Below are positions 1 to 8,857 of a stretch of DNA of 64,000 nucleotides, piece by piece. Origin of the DNA: Taklimakanibacter lacteus (GTDB taxonomy: Bacteria; Pseudomonadota; Alphaproteobacteria; Rhizobiales; Aestuariivirgaceae). The stretch is taken from the NCBI GenBank assembly GCA_003576695.1, contig QOZQ01000002.1, positions 124,001 to 188,000 on the forward strand, written 5' to 3'. The position numbers and the translations under genes are program-made. The notes under the pieces were generated by a model. It was not told the origin of the DNA and did no database searches. It worked only from the letters and a program-made list of their open reading frames with translations. Position 1 is the stretch's first letter; each line of letters starts with the position of its first letter.

Positions 1-5
1 CGGTA

Positions 6-872
6 ATGGCGGCGGCAAGGAGCCTGCCGGAGGAAGAGGCGGCCGTGAAAGAGACAGGCCGTGGCGACAGCGAGCCGCCGGAGCTGAGAGACCCGGGCCG
101 TTCGGGCAAATTCGCGACCGGACAGGAGATGCTGAGCGTCCGGAAATTCGGCGTGAACCCGGGCGACGAAGCGATAACCCGGCTGAAGAGGAAGGCCCCG
201 CAAGCTTTGCCGCGCCGCTTGGGCTTTCGCAAGGTGTCGGACCGCAAAGGTCAGAGTCTCGATCTGCGGCGCTCGATGCGCCAGGTCGTGGCGCATGATG
301 GCGATATATTGCGCCTGATGCAGGCCCGCCGGCAGAAGCTCGAGCGGCCGATCGTGCTGCTGATCGACATATCGGGCTCGATGAAGGCGCATACCGAGGA
401 TTACCTGCGCTATGCCCATGCGCTGACCCAGCTGGCGGACAAGGTGGAGACCTTCACCTTCGGCACCAGGCTGACGCGCATCAGCCGGCCGCTGCGTCAG
501 CGCGACGAGGGGAAGGCGCTGGCCAGTGCTGCCGCTTTGGTCGATGATTGGGATGGCGGCACAAGGATCGGCCCGGCGCTGCAGGCTTTCATCGCCAATC
601 CGCGCTATGCTTCGCTGCTGCGCGGCGCCGTCGTCCTCGTTCTCTCGGATGGGCTGGAGCGTGGCGATCCGGCGCAGATGCGCGAGGCGATCGCGCGCAT
701 CACCCGCCGCGCCTGGTATCTCGCCTGGCTGACGCCGCTGGCCGCCGATCCGCGCTTCCGCCCCGAGACGGCCGGGCTGAAGAGCATCCTCTCATTACTC
801 GATCGGCTCGACAATGGCGCCACGCTGGCGAGCCTCGTCGATCACACGCTCGGCATCGGGGCGCCATCATGA
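6..872 (+). CDS. CoxE-type VWA domain protein, 5' end cut by window
   Basis: The C-terminal part carries a von Willebrand A domain of the CoxE/PF05762 type. The MIDAS motif DISGS is near residue 121, and later Thr/Asp positions (GGTRIG, LSDGLERGD) complete the metal site. Family members usually act beside a MoxR-type AAA+ ATPase in maturation of metalloenzymes such as CO dehydrogenase; that partner would lie upstream, outside the window. The reading frame stays open to base 1, so the true start is probably upstream and the ATG at 6 is only the first one visible. The stop overlaps the next start by 4 bp (ATGA), so the two genes are translationally coupled. Family assignment is firm, substrate unknown. 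Confidence 0.85.
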   Translation: MAAARSLPEEEAAVKETGRGDSEPPELRDPGRSGKFATGQEMLSVRKFGVNPGDEAITRLKRKAPQALPRRLGFRKVSDRKGQSLDLRRSMRQVVAHDGDILRLMQARRQKLERPIVLLIDISGSMKAHTEDYLRYAHALTQLADKVETFTFGTRLTRISRPLRQRDEGKALASAAALVDDWDGGTRIGPALQAFIANPRYASLLRGAVVLVLSDGLERGDPAQMREAIARITRRAWYLAWLTPLAADPRFRPETAGLKSILSLLDRLDNGATLASLVDHTLGIGAPS

Positions 873-1756
873 CCGCCATCATCGACGCCCATCACCATAT
901 CTGGCGCCAGCAGGATCTGCCCTGGCTCGCAGGCCCGATGCTGCCGCGCATTTTCGGCCCCTATGAAGCGATCCGCCGTGACTATCCGATCAGCGAATAT
1001 CTGGCCGATATCGCGAAATCGGGTGTCACCAAATCGGTCTATGTCCAGGCCAACTGGGCCAGGGAGAATTTCGAGCAGGAAGTGGCCTATGTGCAGAAGA
1101 CCGCCGATGAGACAGGCTGGCCCCATGCCATTGTGGGCTATGCCGATCTGATGGTGGACGATGTGAGGCCTGCGCTTGACCGCCTGAAGCGCTACCCTCT
1201 GCTGCGTGGGATAAGGATGCAGCTGCACTGGCATGAGAATCCGCAATATCGCTTCGCGGCCAGGCCCGATCTGATGCGCGACGCGAAATTCCGGCGCAAC
1301 ATGTCGTATCTCGCCGATTACGGCCTGAGCTTCGATCTGCAGGTCTTCGCCGGCCAGATGGCCGATGCGGCCGAGCTCGCGGCGGACTTCCCCTCTGTCA
1401 CTTTCATTCTCCAGCATGCCGGCATGCTGGAGGACCTGTCCGTCATCGGCCGCGGCGTCTGGCGCTCCGGCATGCTGAAGCTTGCCCGCCAGCCCAATGT
1501 CGTCTCGAAGCTCTCAGGCCTCGGCACTTTCATCCACGCGGTCGATGCCCGCCAGATCGGCGCGATAGCGCGCGAGACGATCGGCATGTTCGGGCCTGAG
1601 CGCTGCCTGTTCGGCTCCAATTTCCCGATCGAGAAATTATGGGCGAGCTATGATGAGCTCATCGCCGCCTATCGCGCGGCCCTGGCCGACTATCCGGCCG
1701 ATGCGCAGGAGAAGATGTTCTCCGGCACGGCGAAGCGGGTTTATAGGATTCCCTAA
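869..1756 (+). CDS. Amidohydrolase family (TIM-barrel) metal-dependent hydrolase
   Basis: A 295-residue protein of the amidohydrolase-2/COG3618 group (PF04909), which includes lactonases such as 2-pyrone-4,6-dicarboxylate hydrolase. The N-terminal metal motif DAHHHIW is at residues 6-12. A central QHAGM and the C-terminal FGSNFPIE, where this family has its metal-binding Asp (here Asn), are visible. The ATG at 869 overlaps the stop of the VWA gene and sets the start; a longer in-frame extension upstream is only a shadow of that gene. The stop codon overlaps the stop of the opposite-strand ligase at 1753-1755, so the operons converge with no spacer. A lactonase or decarboxylase role is possible, but the substrate cannot be read from sequence. 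Confidence 0.88.
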   Translation: MTAIIDAHHHIWRQQDLPWLAGPMLPRIFGPYEAIRRDYPISEYLADIAKSGVTKSVYVQANWARENFEQEVAYVQKTADETGWPHAIVGYADLMVDDVRPALDRLKRYPLLRGIRMQLHWHENPQYRFAARPDLMRDAKFRRNMSYLADYGLSFDLQVFAGQMADAAELAADFPSVTFILQHAGMLEDLSVIGRGVWRSGMLKLARQPNVVSKLSGLGTFIHAVDARQIGAIARETIGMFGPERCLFGSNFPIEKLWASYDELIAAYRAALADYPADAQEKMFSGTAKRVYRIP

Positions 1757-3174
1757 CTGCGCGCTGTTCGCCGCGCCAGCTCGACATAATCCACTTTCGA
1801 ACGGTGCCTTCTGTCGAGCGGTATGGCGTTCACCACCGCGATCTCGATGCCGAAATCATCGCGCGCTTTCTGCTTCCACTGCGCCGCATGGGCCTCATCG
1901 CCGGCGAGCGCCAGCGTCTCCGGCACGCGCTCAGGAATCAGCGCCGCTTGCCGCACGCCGGGCCAGAAGCGCGCCGCGGCCTCGACCTCGAAGGGAAAAT
2001 AGCGCCCGGCGCGGGCTTTCAACCGGCCCTTGAGCCACAGGCGGCCATCCTCATCCATGAGGCCGGCATCGCCGGTGCGGTGCCAGATCTCGCCATCGCG
2101 CGTGATCTTGTTCTCGGCGTCGCCCTGGCCGCCGAGATAGCCCTTGTTCACATGGGGGCCGGTGACGGTGATCTCATCATCGAGCAGCACAAGGCGCGTT
2201 CCCGCACCTGGCCGCCCGGCCAGCAGGCCCTGGCCGGTCTTCATCTTCTGCCAATCGGAAGCCTGAGTATTCCTGAGCGATTGCGCCGCGATCGGCTCGG
2301 CCTCCGTCGATCCATAGATCGAGACGATGTCGAGACGCGGATGCCGATCGGACAGTTTCTGCAGGATATCGGGATAGACCGGCCCGCCGCCGGTGAAGAC
2401 CTGGCGCAGGCCCGGCATCTCGCCGCCTCTGGCCAGCGTCTCGCACAGGACCGGCGGGATGAGGGCCCGGCTCGCCTGGTGATCGCGGATGAGCGTCGCG
2501 ACCTGGACCGCGGTGGCCTTGTCGTGCTGTGACAATTTCCAGCTCGGCAGCAGCGAGGTGATGCCTGAGGCGAGATTGGCGATCACCAGCACCGGAAAGC
2601 ACACGAGATCGGTCTCATGATCGCGCTCAGCTTTAAGCACGGCGCCCATCTCGGCATTTTGCGCGGCAAGGAAGCCATGGCTGCGGATGATCGCCTTGGG
2701 CCTGCCGGTCGATCCGCTGGTGAAGGAGATGAGGGCCGGATGATCATGCGTGGCCTCATGCAGGACATCACTGCCGCGCTGCGTCTCGTCATAATGCAGA
2801 TTGAGGGGCACTTTCCAGAAAGCCGGCACGATATAGCGCAGCAGGCGATAGGGACCTGCCGTCAGCACCGCTTTCGGCTGGGCGATCTCGACCGCGTGGC
2901 GCAGCCCGCTGAGCCCGAGCGCCGGCTCGGGAAAGACGATCGTGGCGCCAAGCCGCCACAGCGCGGCAATCGCGATATAAAGATCGATGCCGAAAGGCAC
3001 CGCGATCAGGACTCGGTCGCCCGCCGCGAGCCCGGCTTTGCGCCAGCTTGCCGCCATATGGTCCGAGCGTGCGGCGAGATCGGCAAAGCTGATTGTCCCG
3101 CTTCCGGGATCGATGATCGCCGGCCGGTCGCCCCATGAGGCGGCCTTGCGCAGGAAGGGGTCGAGCAGGTTCAT
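1753..3174 (-). CDS. AMP-forming acyl ligase (ANL superfamily)
   Basis: A 473-residue adenylate-forming enzyme, short for an acyl-CoA synthetase (usually 500-560). The P-loop FTSGSTGRPK is at residues 151-160, YGSTEAEP at about 287-294, and the adenylation core motif HRTGD near 365. It should activate a carboxylic acid as acyl-AMP, then pass it to CoA or another acceptor. It is the last gene of the minus-strand operon that starts with HMG-CoA reductase, 5 bp after the acetyltransferase. The small size and short C-terminal domain resemble ligases of secondary lipid or beta-lactone pathways rather than beta-oxidation enzymes. The acid substrate is unknown. Confidence 0.85.
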   Translation of the reverse strand: MNLLDPFLRKAASWGDRPAIIDPGSGTISFADLAARSDHMAASWRKAGLAAGDRVLIAVPFGIDLYIAIAALWRLGATIVFPEPALGLSGLRHAVEIAQPKAVLTAGPYRLLRYIVPAFWKVPLNLHYDETQRGSDVLHEATHDHPALISFTSGSTGRPKAIIRSHGFLAAQNAEMGAVLKAERDHETDLVCFPVLVIANLASGITSLLPSWKLSQHDKATAVQVATLIRDHQASRALIPPVLCETLARGGEMPGLRQVFTGGGPVYPDILQKLSDRHPRLDIVSIYGSTEAEPIAAQSLRNTQASDWQKMKTGQGLLAGRPGAGTRLVLLDDEITVTGPHVNKGYLGGQGDAENKITRDGEIWHRTGDAGLMDEDGRLWLKGRLKARAGRYFPFEVEAAARFWPGVRQAALIPERVPETLALAGDEAHAAQWKQKARDDFGIEIAVVNAIPLDRRHRSKVDYVELARRTARS

Positions 3175-3179
3175 CGCGT

Positions 3180-4028
3180 CTAGTCCAGCAACCTGCCCAT
3201 CAGCTGATAGCTGCGGAACACCTTGCCGCCATGCTTGGCGCTGGCATTGCGCGAAATATTGTCATTGTGCATCAGCGCATGGATGGCATGGGTGAAGCCG
3301 AGCTCGGCGGCCTTGTGATGGGCGAGGTCGAGCAGCATGCGCCCGCCGCCTCTGACCGTCGTCGCATAGGTCTTGATGATCAGAGTCGTGGGCTTCGGCC
3401 CTTCGAGCCAGTTGGGGATGGAGAAGATGAAGCCCACGAGCTTGCCTGAGTCGTCGCGCGCGAACATCACATGGCGCGGATCGATGCGCGGGATCACCGG
3501 CTCATAGAGCGCGCGAAAGCCTTCGAGGTCGAGCGGCTTGTAATAGGCGTTTCTGGCGAAGGCGGCGCCCGACAATTCGAAGAGCGGGCCGATCAGCCCT
3601 TCGGCATTCTTTCCGTCCCAGGCGGTGACGGTGAGGCCGGGAAGCGCGAAGGGCGCCTGGCAGAGGATCGCCGGGGTAATCGCGGTGCGCGCCGAGACAT
3701 AGTCGGAAATGGGCATGAAGCCGGCGGAAATGAAGGCTTGCCTGTCCTGCGGGAGGCTTGTGGGCTCAAGCAGGAAAGGCGGCGTGCCGTCGCTCTCCGA
3801 CACCAGGCGATAGCTGTGCCAGGTATCGCCATCCATCGGTCCGATGACGGCGCCGAAGGCTTCGGCGCGCAGCTGGGCCACGGCCTGGTCGAGCAGATGT
3901 TGGCCGGCCTCGGCCGTATCGCAGCTGAATTTGCCGATCGCCGCCGTCTCGCGCCCGTCATGCGCAGGGCCGTCGCGATAGAGCATGGCGCTGGCGCCGG
4001 GAACGGTGATGGATTGGGCGGTCGTCAT
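3180..4028 (-). CDS. GNAT-family N-acyltransferase
   Basis: A 282-residue protein whose C-terminal half has a GNAT-like pattern: a strand with VMFARDDSGKLVGFIFSIPN, then RGGGRMLLDLAHHKAAELG in the acetyl-CoA loop position, then HNDNISRNASAKHGGKVFR, typical of GNAT beta6-beta7. The N-terminal 100 residues are not recognised. The ATG at 4028 overlaps the upstream stop (ATGA), so this start is chosen over a longer in-frame extension of 48 residues. It is sixth gene in the HMGR/UbiA operon and precedes an acyl ligase, which fits transfer of an acyl group onto an amine. A GNAT of the FeeM/hydroxy-fatty-acid type cannot be excluded. Confidence 0.78.
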   Translation of the reverse strand: MTTAQSITVPGASAMLYRDGPAHDGRETAAIGKFSCDTAEAGQHLLDQAVAQLRAEAFGAVIGPMDGDTWHSYRLVSESDGTPPFLLEPTSLPQDRQAFISAGFMPISDYVSARTAITPAILCQAPFALPGLTVTAWDGKNAEGLIGPLFELSGAAFARNAYYKPLDLEGFRALYEPVIPRIDPRHVMFARDDSGKLVGFIFSIPNWLEGPKPTTLIIKTYATTVRGGGRMLLDLAHHKAAELGFTHAIHALMHNDNISRNASAKHGGKVFRSYQLMGRLLD

Positions 4029-5317
4029 GTCGAAATTTCCCTGATCAGGAATAGAGTAACGGGCGAAACGAGGCTGAGCGCGAATATGCCGATGGCGCGC
4101 CGGTGCGCGAAGAGCCGGGGTAACGCAAGCGTGACCGCCATGACGGCGGCAACCGAAATGCCAATGGCCCACCAGCCGATCGGCTCCGGGATTTCCCGGC
4201 TGGTCACGCCGTGCACGATGGCGATGAGGGCAGCACCTCCCGGGATCGCGAGCGCGCGCCAGTGGCCCGTGAGCGCCAGGCCGAAGAGGGCGGCGGCGGC
4301 AAGACCGAATGTCAGCCCATAGAAGGCGACCGTCGTGCGGCCCGACATTTCACCCGCGAACAGCCAGGCGAGGCTGACCAGCGCCGCGCTGCCGAGGAAT
4401 TCGAGATCGGGAAATTCGTCTTCGCTCTTGCGCCAGGCCCTTGCCAGGAGATGGGCCGCGACCGCGAGCAAAGGCAGGATCGCCGTCGCCACCGTCGAAT
4501 AGGTGCAAATGAGGAAGATGAGCGCGATGACGACGCGCGCCGCATGCGGCGTCAATCCGAGATAAGGGACGGCGGTGAGGATGCCGCCTGTCGCCATGAT
4601 GAACAGCCCGGCCAGCATCAGGAGCGTCATCGGATCGGAGGTGAGATGCGTGGCCAGCAGCAGATGCACGCCGATGGGCACGAAGAGATTGTCGAGCCCG
4701 CGCCAGGAATCGGCCTCGATCAGCGTGGCGAAGGCGGCGATGAGAAAGCTGAGCACGATGACATTGAGCTCGGCGATATCGCTCATCAGCATGAGGGCGA
4801 TCATCGCCACGAGCCAGGTGACGGTGAAGCAGGCGGCCATCCCTTCCAGGCTCTTGACGCCATCGGCGATCAGATAGCGCCTGCTGCCATAGGCGCTGCC
4901 GACCAGGGCGGCGGCGGCATCTGAAAGAGTGAGGATCAGGATCGGCAGGACATAGAGCACCGGCGCTCCTTGCGAGCGGAAGAACAGGAGACCGACCGCG
5001 AGCGACAGATAGATCTCGCCATAGGATGGCCGCTTCACCGCATGCAGCACGCTGGAAAGCCCATCGGACGAGAAGCGGGCCAGGCGCAGCACCAGCATGG
5101 TGGCGACCGAAAGGGCGACGAGCAGGAAGACCGGCCACAGATCGGTGAAGATGAAGGGCAGAGCCAGCGCATAGAGGCCGGTCATCACATGGATAATCTT
5201 GCGCTGCATTTCGGGCGCGATCGCAAATCGCCCGGCGATCCGGCGCAGCAGATACATCAGCGCCAAAATGAGGGCGATCGAGCCGACGACCAGCAGAAGA
5301 TTCTGCGTGACCGTCAT
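4025..5317 (-). CDS. Dolichol/phytol kinase-like CTP-dependent integral membrane enzyme
   Basis: A 430-residue polytopic membrane protein (about 12 hydrophobic segments). The N-terminal half matches the SEC59/DGK1/VTE5 and CDP-diglyceride synthetase-like fold: RKIIHVMTGLYAL at residues 39-51, and LSDAAAALVGSAYG followed by GVKSLEGMAACF at about 130-160, which is the CTP-site signature of dolichol, phytol and yeast diacylglycerol kinases. The C-terminal half adds six or more membrane spans, making it longer than phytol kinases (about 220-300). It probably phosphorylates, or forms a CDP derivative of, a lipid alcohol. Its start overlaps the DUF3419 stop (ATGA), and UbiA and HMG-CoA reductase are in the same operon, which suggests an isoprenoid or diacylglycerol substrate. 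Confidence 0.8.
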   Translation of the reverse strand: MTVTQNLLLVVGSIALILALMYLLRRIAGRFAIAPEMQRKIIHVMTGLYALALPFIFTDLWPVFLLVALSVATMLVLRLARFSSDGLSSVLHAVKRPSYGEIYLSLAVGLLFFRSQGAPVLYVLPILILTLSDAAAALVGSAYGSRRYLIADGVKSLEGMAACFTVTWLVAMIALMLMSDIAELNVIVLSFLIAAFATLIEADSWRGLDNLFVPIGVHLLLATHLTSDPMTLLMLAGLFIMATGGILTAVPYLGLTPHAARVVIALIFLICTYSTVATAILPLLAVAAHLLARAWRKSEDEFPDLEFLGSAALVSLAWLFAGEMSGRTTVAFYGLTFGLAAAALFGLALTGHWRALAIPGGAALIAIVHGVTSREIPEPIGWWAIGISVAAVMAVTLALPRLFAHRRAIGIFALSLVSPVTLFLIREIST

Positions 5318-6411
5318 GGCAGGACTTCCTCCACGACGAAATCGGAATAGAAGAACGCCTTGTCCTGTGCTTTTCCCGAAATCTCGATATCGCTGAGCGT
5401 CCTGACCCGGTCACGAAAGCTGATCGGCACCCGGCGTGGCACCATCATGTTCCAATAGACGAGCCGGGCCTGGGGCTCGGCGGCCGCGAGGATCGATCCA
5501 TAGACATTCTCGAACACCACCAGGCTCATATATTCGAATATGTCCGACAGGTTGAAGCCGTCGAAGCGCTGCCCGCCGGCGATCACATCCTCGAGCGGTG
5601 AATGCCGGACATCCAGTCGGTCGAGGCGGGATCGGATAGTGTCGTAATGTTCCGGTCGCCAGGCGAGCGGCAGCGCCCTGCCATGCCGGCCGGTGAGGAT
5701 CCAGTGCAGATAGGGATTGTCGGCGGGATCGAGGTCGATGGCCGCATGTTCGATGCGGCGCGCGACATGCTGCGCGGCGCTGCCCTCGACATGGTCGAAG
5801 AAAGCAGGATCGCGCCCCAGCCGTCCCATGGTGAAATTGGAGAAGAACACATTGAGCAGCAGGCGCCAGCGCCAGCTGTTCCAGCGCTGGCGCATGAATG
5901 TCTCACGCTCAGGTCCAGGGCGCGAACGGAAGACATCGGCGACAGTTTTCTGGCTATGGACGAGCGGCAGGAAGACCTGCCGGAACAGGCGGAAATAGCG
6001 TTCGAACTTGCCGATGCCGCCCAGCCCATGCGCCACGATGGCGTCCTTCTGTGACCGCCAGAAGGAACAGTCCCGCTCGGGCAGGTCTGCGCTCGCGCGA
6101 TCGAGCAGCGATGCCCGCCGCTCCGACGGCCGCGAGCCCATGAGTTCGAGGAACTCGCCGTGATCGAGGCGGCGCAGCATGGCGATGCGCAAATGGAGAC
6201 AGGCGACCTGCGCCGCCGAGAGGTCGATCGCGATGACGCGCTCGGGATCGAGCAGCAGCATGGCCAGCGCATTGTCGCCGGCCGAGCAGATCGACACCAG
6301 CCGGGCGCCGGGACGGTGGCCGAGCGCCCTATTCAGCACATCGGCATCTTCCCAAAGCTGCGCATAGCGGATCTGCTCGAAATCGGCTTTGCCTTCGATC
6401 TCACTGCGCAT
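5314..6411 (-). CDS. DUF3419 (BtaA-like) aminocarboxypropyl transferase homologue
   Basis: A 365-residue protein of the DUF3419 family. Characterised members (BtaA) transfer the 3-amino-3-carboxypropyl group of S-adenosylmethionine to diacylglycerol in betaine-lipid synthesis. The N-terminus FEQIRYAQLWEDADVL and the SAM-binding region VSICSAGDNALAMLL followed by VIAIDLSAAQ at residues 39-66 are clear. There is no BtaB methyltransferase next to it, so a complete betaine-lipid pathway is not supported here. It lies between a PEP-utilising phosphotransferase (11-bp overlap) and the polyprenol-kinase-like gene (4-bp overlap). I infer transfer from SAM onto a lipid product of the operon, but the acceptor may not be diacylglycerol. 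Confidence 0.83.
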   Translation of the reverse strand: MRSEIEGKADFEQIRYAQLWEDADVLNRALGHRPGARLVSICSAGDNALAMLLLDPERVIAIDLSAAQVACLHLRIAMLRRLDHGEFLELMGSRPSERRASLLDRASADLPERDCSFWRSQKDAIVAHGLGGIGKFERYFRLFRQVFLPLVHSQKTVADVFRSRPGPERETFMRQRWNSWRWRLLLNVFFSNFTMGRLGRDPAFFDHVEGSAAQHVARRIEHAAIDLDPADNPYLHWILTGRHGRALPLAWRPEHYDTIRSRLDRLDVRHSPLEDVIAGGQRFDGFNLSDIFEYMSLVVFENVYGSILAAAEPQARLVYWNMMVPRRVPISFRDRVRTLSDIEISGKAQDKAFFYSDFVVEEVLP

Positions 6412-8857
6412 CGGTCTTGCTCACCTGGCCCGTGGCGCCGTCGACGGTCAGTTGCTCGCCGGTCCTGATCCAATGCATCGCGCCCTTGAGGCCGACCACG
6501 CAGGGAATGCCGAGCTCGCGCGCCACGATCGCCGAATGCGACAGGAGGCTGCCGCGCTCGACGATGATGGCGGATGCATTGGAGAAAGCGGCGATCCAGC
6601 CGGGATCGGTATGGCGCGCCACCAGGATCTCGCCCGGCTTGACGATCTGCTGGCGCGGGTCCTCGACCACGCAAGCGATGGCCGTCACCAGCCCGGCGGA
6701 ACAGCCGGTCCCCTGGCGCTGCCGGTCGGAAGATGAAGCGGGCCTCACCGCATGGGCCGCGCGCGCAAAACCCGTCGCGGCGCCGGCGATGGTCACCCGT
6801 TCCGGCGGATCGGGATGGCGCGCTGCCTCCTGCAATTCCTGCTTGCGCAAGGCAGCGAGCCCCTTGAGATCGGTGCTGACGGCGAAGCCTTCGATGGTGC
6901 CGAGGATCTCCTGCACCGTCAGGAACATGATATCGCGCTTCTCCGCCAGCAGGCCCTGGGCTGCGAGCCGCTCGCCGCAGGTGAGAAAGAGCCTGCGTGC
7001 CCGCCCGAAGATGCGGGTGCGTTCGAAGCGCAGATTCTCCCGGTCGCGCACCCGGTTCTTGGTCCAGGTCATCAGCCGGCGGGCGAGGAAGGCTTTGACG
7101 GGCTTGCCGGCGAAGAGGCTCCTGATCTGCGCGAGCGGGTCTCCGCCGCGCGGCCTCGCCTGTGCCGGGCTCCGCGCCGAAGCGGCGATGGCCTTGAGCA
7201 GTGGCGCCGGGTCGTCATTGAGTGACAGGCTTTCGAGCTTGAGCTCCTCGGTGCAGCGGTCGCCGAATTTGTCGATATAGCGCCGGACCTGCGCATCGAG
7301 ATCGCCGTGGCGCGCGAGCATTGAAGCATCTCCCGCCGCGAGAGCGTCGATGGCGGAGGCATCGTCCTTGATGAGCTGTCCCATCTCGCGGATCAGACGC
7401 GCCGGCTCCGCCGAGATGATATCGCCCTGGCCGATCAATATGTCGCTATGGAGTCTGATGCCCGCTTCGCCCGCCCATTTGCCCATGAGCTTGCGCGAGG
7501 CGCCGAAGGCCATCATGCACAGGAAGTCGTTGATGAGCGGCGCGTCCCAGCGGTCGAGCAGGCTCAGCTCGATGCGCCGGTATTCCCGGGCGAGCTCCGA
7601 CAGGGGCATCGCATCGAGCGAGCTGGCCGGCCGGGCGAGCGCCTGGTTCAGCCGCTGATAGAAACCGGCGATCATGCGCTTGAGGCCGAAAGCATGGGCG
7701 ATGAGCCGGAAGATGCCGCGCGCCATCCGCCCATATTCGCCGAGCCGTCCCGCGACACCTTTTGGCTTGGTGATGAGCATATTGGCGATTTCGTCGGGCA
7801 AAGGCTCGCTCACCCCCATCATGGTTTCCATATGGGCCCGGTTGAGCGCGAAGCCCGGCAGCATGGCGAGCACGCGATACCAGTTGAGGAGATTGTAATA
7901 GACCCGCCCGTCGAGCCGTCCCAGCATGTTCTCGAACACCGCTGCATTGCCGGCGATGGTCGTCTCGCTCACCCCGATCATGCGCACGAACATGCGGTAG
8001 ACGCGCGCATAGGCATATTGCGCGAAACTATAGGTCAAGGGTGCCACGACGCCCGGATAGCTTTCGATGATGTTGGAATTGTCGAAGATGATGACATCGT
8101 CGCCGGCCGCCGGCTGGTCGATCGCCGTGGTGATCGGGCGTGACTGCAGCACAAAGAGCGCTTCTTCGTCGAAGGCCCATTCCATGTCCTGGGGCTTGCC
8201 GAAAACCGCTTCGGCCCTGCATGCCATCTCATGGAGCTTGCGCAGGTCGGTGGCCGAGAGGACGCCCGCTTCGGGGCCCGCAAGCATGCGGCCGTCGCTC
8301 TTGGCGACGACATAATCATCGCCATCGGCCTCGCCGCCGACGAGCTTGTCGCCGAGCCCGGCGACGCCTGAGATGACGATACGGTTCGGATCGCGCTTCA
8401 CCGGGTCGGCGGTGAAGAGGACGCCCGCCGCACGGGCCCTGACCTGCTTCTGGATGATGACGGCCGGCCGCCCCCCGCCCGCCAGGCCGCGGGCGCTGCG
8501 ATAGGCCTGAACGCTCTCGCGCGCCCCCGACTGCCAGACCTTCTCCACCGCTTCCGGCACATCATCCGGCTCGATGCCGAGCAGCGAGAGGAATTGTCCG
8601 GCATGCGAATGGGCGGCTCCATCTTCCTCGACGGCCGATGAGCGCACCGCGAAGGGGCCGGGTCCCAGTTCGGCCAGCCGCCGGGCGATCTCCATCTTCG
8701 CGCCCGGAGTCAGATTGTCGCCGGAAAAGGCCTGCGATGTGACCATCAGAAAGGCGGGGACGGGAAAGCCCTGATGGATGAGAAAGGCAAGAGCGGCGGC
8801 CTTGCCGCCCACCGCGCTCAAGGGCGGCTGGTCCCTGGGCTCATAGATGAACCTCAT
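6401..8857 (-). CDS. PEP-utilising / pyruvate phosphate dikinase-like phosphotransferase
   Basis: An 818-residue protein with an N-terminal PPDK_N ATP-grasp domain (about 1-310: GGKAAALAFL near 17, AVRSSAVEEDGAAHSHAGQF near 70, ending QSRPIT), a middle region of about 400 residues, and a C-terminal PEP-utiliser mobile domain with the phospho-His in GSLLSHSAIVARELGIP (His about 774). No TIM-barrel PEP/pyruvate domain is evident. This matches the rifampin-phosphotransferase layout (ATP-grasp, acceptor domain, swivelling His domain), in which ATP phosphorylates an acceptor to give AMP and phosphate. The acceptor here is unknown; a polyprenol or mevalonate-like alcohol would suit the operon. The ATG at 8857 overlaps the UbiA stop, ruling out an 81-residue in-frame extension. 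Confidence 0.87.
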   Translation of the reverse strand: MRFIYEPRDQPPLSAVGGKAAALAFLIHQGFPVPAFLMVTSQAFSGDNLTPGAKMEIARRLAELGPGPFAVRSSAVEEDGAAHSHAGQFLSLLGIEPDDVPEAVEKVWQSGARESVQAYRSARGLAGGGRPAVIIQKQVRARAAGVLFTADPVKRDPNRIVISGVAGLGDKLVGGEADGDDYVVAKSDGRMLAGPEAGVLSATDLRKLHEMACRAEAVFGKPQDMEWAFDEEALFVLQSRPITTAIDQPAAGDDVIIFDNSNIIESYPGVVAPLTYSFAQYAYARVYRMFVRMIGVSETTIAGNAAVFENMLGRLDGRVYYNLLNWYRVLAMLPGFALNRAHMETMMGVSEPLPDEIANMLITKPKGVAGRLGEYGRMARGIFRLIAHAFGLKRMIAGFYQRLNQALARPASSLDAMPLSELAREYRRIELSLLDRWDAPLINDFLCMMAFGASRKLMGKWAGEAGIRLHSDILIGQGDIISAEPARLIREMGQLIKDDASAIDALAAGDASMLARHGDLDAQVRRYIDKFGDRCTEELKLESLSLNDDPAPLLKAIAASARSPAQARPRGGDPLAQIRSLFAGKPVKAFLARRLMTWTKNRVRDRENLRFERTRIFGRARRLFLTCGERLAAQGLLAEKRDIMFLTVQEILGTIEGFAVSTDLKGLAALRKQELQEAARHPDPPERVTIAGAATGFARAAHAVRPASSSDRQRQGTGCSAGLVTAIACVVEDPRQQIVKPGEILVARHTDPGWIAAFSNASAIIVERGSLLSHSAIVARELGIPCVVGLKGAMHWIRTGEQLTVDGATGQVSKTDAQ

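Noticed and set aside
4029-4172. 48-residue N-terminal extension of the GNAT protein
   Set aside because: It lies wholly inside the upstream membrane-protein gene and is Arg/His-rich; the ATGA overlap at 4025-4028 marks the true start.
5602-6054. Many long open frames opposite real genes (for example here, 7448-8143, 13337-14797, 17804-19357 and 38548-40050)
   Set aside because: They are antisense shadows caused by high GC content, with low-complexity Arg/Gly/Asp-rich translations and no recognisable domains, inside well-supported genes.
5314-6411. Complete betaine-lipid (BtaA-BtaB) pathway
   Set aside because: Only the BtaA-like gene is present; no BtaB methyltransferase lies in the window.
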